From DASZHJ01 sp963735465 (GTDB taxonomy: Bacteria > Pseudomonadota > Alphaproteobacteria > ATCC43930 > CGMCC-115725): DNA of 64,000 nucleotides. A program made the position numbers and the translations under genes. The notes under the pieces are model-generated. The model was not told the origin of the DNA. It did no database searches and saw only the letters and a program-made list of their open reading frames with translations. Positions 62,475-64,000 of this stretch are shown here, in pieces. How positions within the stretch are numbered: position 1 is the stretch's first letter; each line of letters begins with the position of its first letter. The stretch spans positions 744,001 to 808,000 of the forward strand of contig CAVTLA010000002.1 in the NCBI GenBank assembly GCA_963735465.1, read 5' to 3'.

Positions 62475-63185
62475 ATGAAGACCGCCACCGCGCTCGCCAT
62501 CCGGCACGTCGCGTTCGAGGACCTCGGCAGTTTCGCGCCGATGCTGCGGGAGCGCGGCTTCAACGTCGGCTACCGCGAGGCCGGGCTCGACGACCTCGAG
62601 TCCCGGGATCTCGCGGACGCCGATCTCGTGGTGGTGCTGGGCGGCCCGATCGGCGTCTACGAGACCGCCGCATATCCCTTCCTCAAGCACGAGATCAAGC
62701 TGATCGAGCATCGCATCGGTGCGGGCCGACCGGTGCTCGGCGTCTGCCTCGGCGCGCAGCTGATCGCGCGGGCGCTGGGTGCCCGCGTCTACAAGGGGAA
62801 GCGTAAGGAGCTCGCCTGGGGCTCGGTCACCCTCACCCCTGACGGCAAGCGCTCGGCGCTCGCAGCGCTCGATGCCCGCACCAGCGTGCTGCACTGGCAC
62901 GGCGACACCTTCGATCTGCCCAAAGGCGCGACGCTGCTGGCCTCGACCAGGGTCTACGCGAACCAAGCCTTCGCCTGGGAGCAGCGGGTGCTGGCGCTGC
63001 AGTTCCATGCGGAGGTGACCGCGATCGGCTTCGAGCACTGGCTCATCGGCCACGCGGCGGAAATCGCCGGCACGCGCGGCGTGGACGTGGCGCAGCTCCG
63101 CCGCGAGGCGCGCCGCCGGGCGCCCCGCCTGGAGCCGCGCGGCGCGCACATGCTGGCGGAGTGGCTCGACGCCATCGGGCTCTGA
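62475..63185 (+). CDS. class I glutamine amidotransferase-like protein
   Basis: 236 residues. GATase-1 fold: nucleophile in GVCLGAQLIARALG, His/Glu in ALQFHAEVTA, and the loop VVLGGPIGVYE. Stand-alone members act on diverse amides, such as gamma-glutamyl conjugates, or as GuaA-like domains; the exact substrate is unknown. Confidence 0.88.
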   Translation: MKTATALAIRHVAFEDLGSFAPMLRERGFNVGYREAGLDDLESRDLADADLVVVLGGPIGVYETAAYPFLKHEIKLIEHRIGAGRPVLGVCLGAQLIARALGARVYKGKRKELAWGSVTLTPDGKRSALAALDARTSVLHWHGDTFDLPKGATLLASTRVYANQAFAWEQRVLALQFHAEVTAIGFEHWLIGHAAEIAGTRGVDVAQLRREARRRAPRLEPRGAHMLAEWLDAIGL

Positions 63186-63200
63186 CGGAGAGTATCGGCG

Positions 63201-63917
63201 ATGAGCACCCGCACCCCCGCGATCGTCATCCTCACCGGCGCCGGCATCTCGAAGGAATCCGGCCTCGACACCTTCCGCGACGCCAGCGGCATCTGGTCCA
63301 AGGTCAGGATCGAGGACGTGGCGACGCCGGAGGCCTTCGAGCACGATCCCGCCCGGGTGCACGGCTTCTACAACGCGCGCCGCCAGGGCCTGCGCAATCC
63401 GAACGTGCAGCCGAATGCGGCGCACCGCGCGCTGGCGGAGCTCGAAAGCCGCTGGCCCGGCGAGCTGCTGCTGGTGACGCAGAACATCGACGACCTGCAT
63501 GAGCGCGCCGGCAGCCGCAAGCTCCTGCACATGCACGGCGAGCTCCTGAAGACCCGCTGCGGCAACTGCGGCGCGATCACGGCGGAAGCGGGCGATCTCG
63601 ACGTCTTCCTGCCCTGCGGCACCTGCGGCAAGGTGGGATTTCTCCGGCCCCATGTGGTGTGGTTCGGCGAGATGCCGCTCGAGATGGAGCGCATCTACGA
63701 CGCCATCGCCGTCTGCGGCCTCTTCATCTCCATCGGCACGTCGGGCAACGTCTATCCCGCCGCCGGCTTCGTGCAGGAGGCGCGGCAGGTGGCGCACGCC
63801 GAGACGGTGGAGCTCAATCTCGAGCCGTCGGAGGGCGCCTCACTCTTCGCCGACCGGCGCTATGGGCCCGCCAGCGAGATCGTGCCGGCCTATGTGCGCG
63901 AGCTCCTCGCGCGCTGA
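63201..63917 (+). CDS. cobB: NAD-dependent deacylase (sirtuin, CobB-like)
   Basis: 238 residues. Sirtuin motifs: TGAGISKESGLDTFRDASGIW, TQNIDDLHERAGS with the catalytic His in HMHGEL, and Zn-binding Cys pairs CGNCG and CGTCG; then RPHVVWFGEMP and GTSGNVYPAAGF. Removes acyl groups from lysines. 15 bp after the amidotransferase gene. Confidence 0.95.
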   Translation: MSTRTPAIVILTGAGISKESGLDTFRDASGIWSKVRIEDVATPEAFEHDPARVHGFYNARRQGLRNPNVQPNAAHRALAELESRWPGELLLVTQNIDDLHERAGSRKLLHMHGELLKTRCGNCGAITAEAGDLDVFLPCGTCGKVGFLRPHVVWFGEMPLEMERIYDAIAVCGLFISIGTSGNVYPAAGFVQEARQVAHAETVELNLEPSEGASLFADRRYGPASEIVPAYVRELLAR

Positions 63918-63921
63918 GACC

Positions 63922-64000
63922 ATGGCCGACGCCACCGAGGAGCAGGCGCGGCTCGACGCGCTGACCGCCGAGATCCGAGCTTGCACGATCTGCGCCAGAT
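63922..64000 (+). CDS. uracil-DNA glycosylase family protein (partial, runs off the edge)
   Basis: The first 26 residues are visible: MADATEEQARLDALTAEIRACTICAR. The IRACTICAR pattern, with its CxxC, is the N-terminal Fe-S-type start of uracil-DNA glycosylase family 4/5-like proteins. The rest lies beyond the window. Confidence 0.55.
   Translation, partial: MADATEEQARLDALTAEIRACTICAR

Overview
The window looks like a chromosomal segment of a GC-rich alphaproteobacterium, most likely Rhodospirillales-like. This is inferred from the hemC-hemD-mitofilin-like-hemY block beside tsaD/gpsA, the PAS_5 proteins, an IalB-family protein, a DUF1127 protein and interspersed palindromic repeats typical of such genomes. 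No rRNA, CRISPR array or replication origin is seen. The sequence alone does not settle the genus.

Layout. 0.4-12.2 kb is core-type: a PAS protein, DinB, a c-di-GMP-I riboswitch directly in front of a LapG-like cysteine proteinase, a quinone reductase, an IalB-like protein, rlmN, DUF1003, an ArsC-like reductase, an M48 protease, argG, a Sel1 lipoprotein, folD, DUF167, YggT and tRNA-Ala(CGC). 12.2-27.7 kb is a genomic island inserted in that tRNA-Ala gene. It is bounded by a direct repeat of the tRNA 3' half and retains only an integrase stub. It carries an arsenic programme: sensing (aioX, aioS, aioR), a sigma-54 promoter with two upstream activator-like sites, arsenite oxidase (aioB, aioA), moaA for the molybdenum cofactor, a TSUP permease, a PadR regulator with two matching operators, a Cys-tailed flavoprotein and an MFS exporter. 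On the opposite strand lie DUF1127, arsR, two arsC and an aquaglyceroporin-type channel. As(III) would be sensed by AioXSR and oxidised in the periplasm, while intracellular arsenate would be reduced by ArsC and released through the channel. aioR carries an in-frame stop, so the oxidation half may be silent unless that base is an error.

28-45 kb is mixed metabolic and accessory DNA: cytochrome P460, a three-gene membrane operon with a divergent RpiR regulator, a TetR/SRPBCC pair, tandem RidA genes, a CBS protein, a phosphoesterase, a polysaccharide deacetylase, a PAS protein, an MFS transporter, an IorAB molybdenum hydroxylase, an amidase with an AtzG-like partner and a ribokinase. 45.8-50.6 kb holds the most novel locus: YcaO, TfuA, a gluzincin-like metalloprotease and an unrecognised protein ending in four SGSDLRx repeats, suggestive of a peptide-modification (thioamide/azoline) system. 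50.6-64 kb contains a GNAT, a cyclase-TPR protein, tRNA-Thr(CGT), heme-synthesis genes, tsaD, an S26 peptidase-like protein lacking the usual lysine, a HbpS/GlcG protein, gpsA, phoH, a glutamine amidotransferase, a sirtuin and the start of a uracil-DNA glycosylase.

Six genes (rlmN, M48 protease, TSUP, SRPBCC, TfuA, mitofilin-like) are each broken by an apparent single-base insertion. All six shift in the same direction, so sequencing or assembly error is the leading explanation; they are listed as frameshifted.
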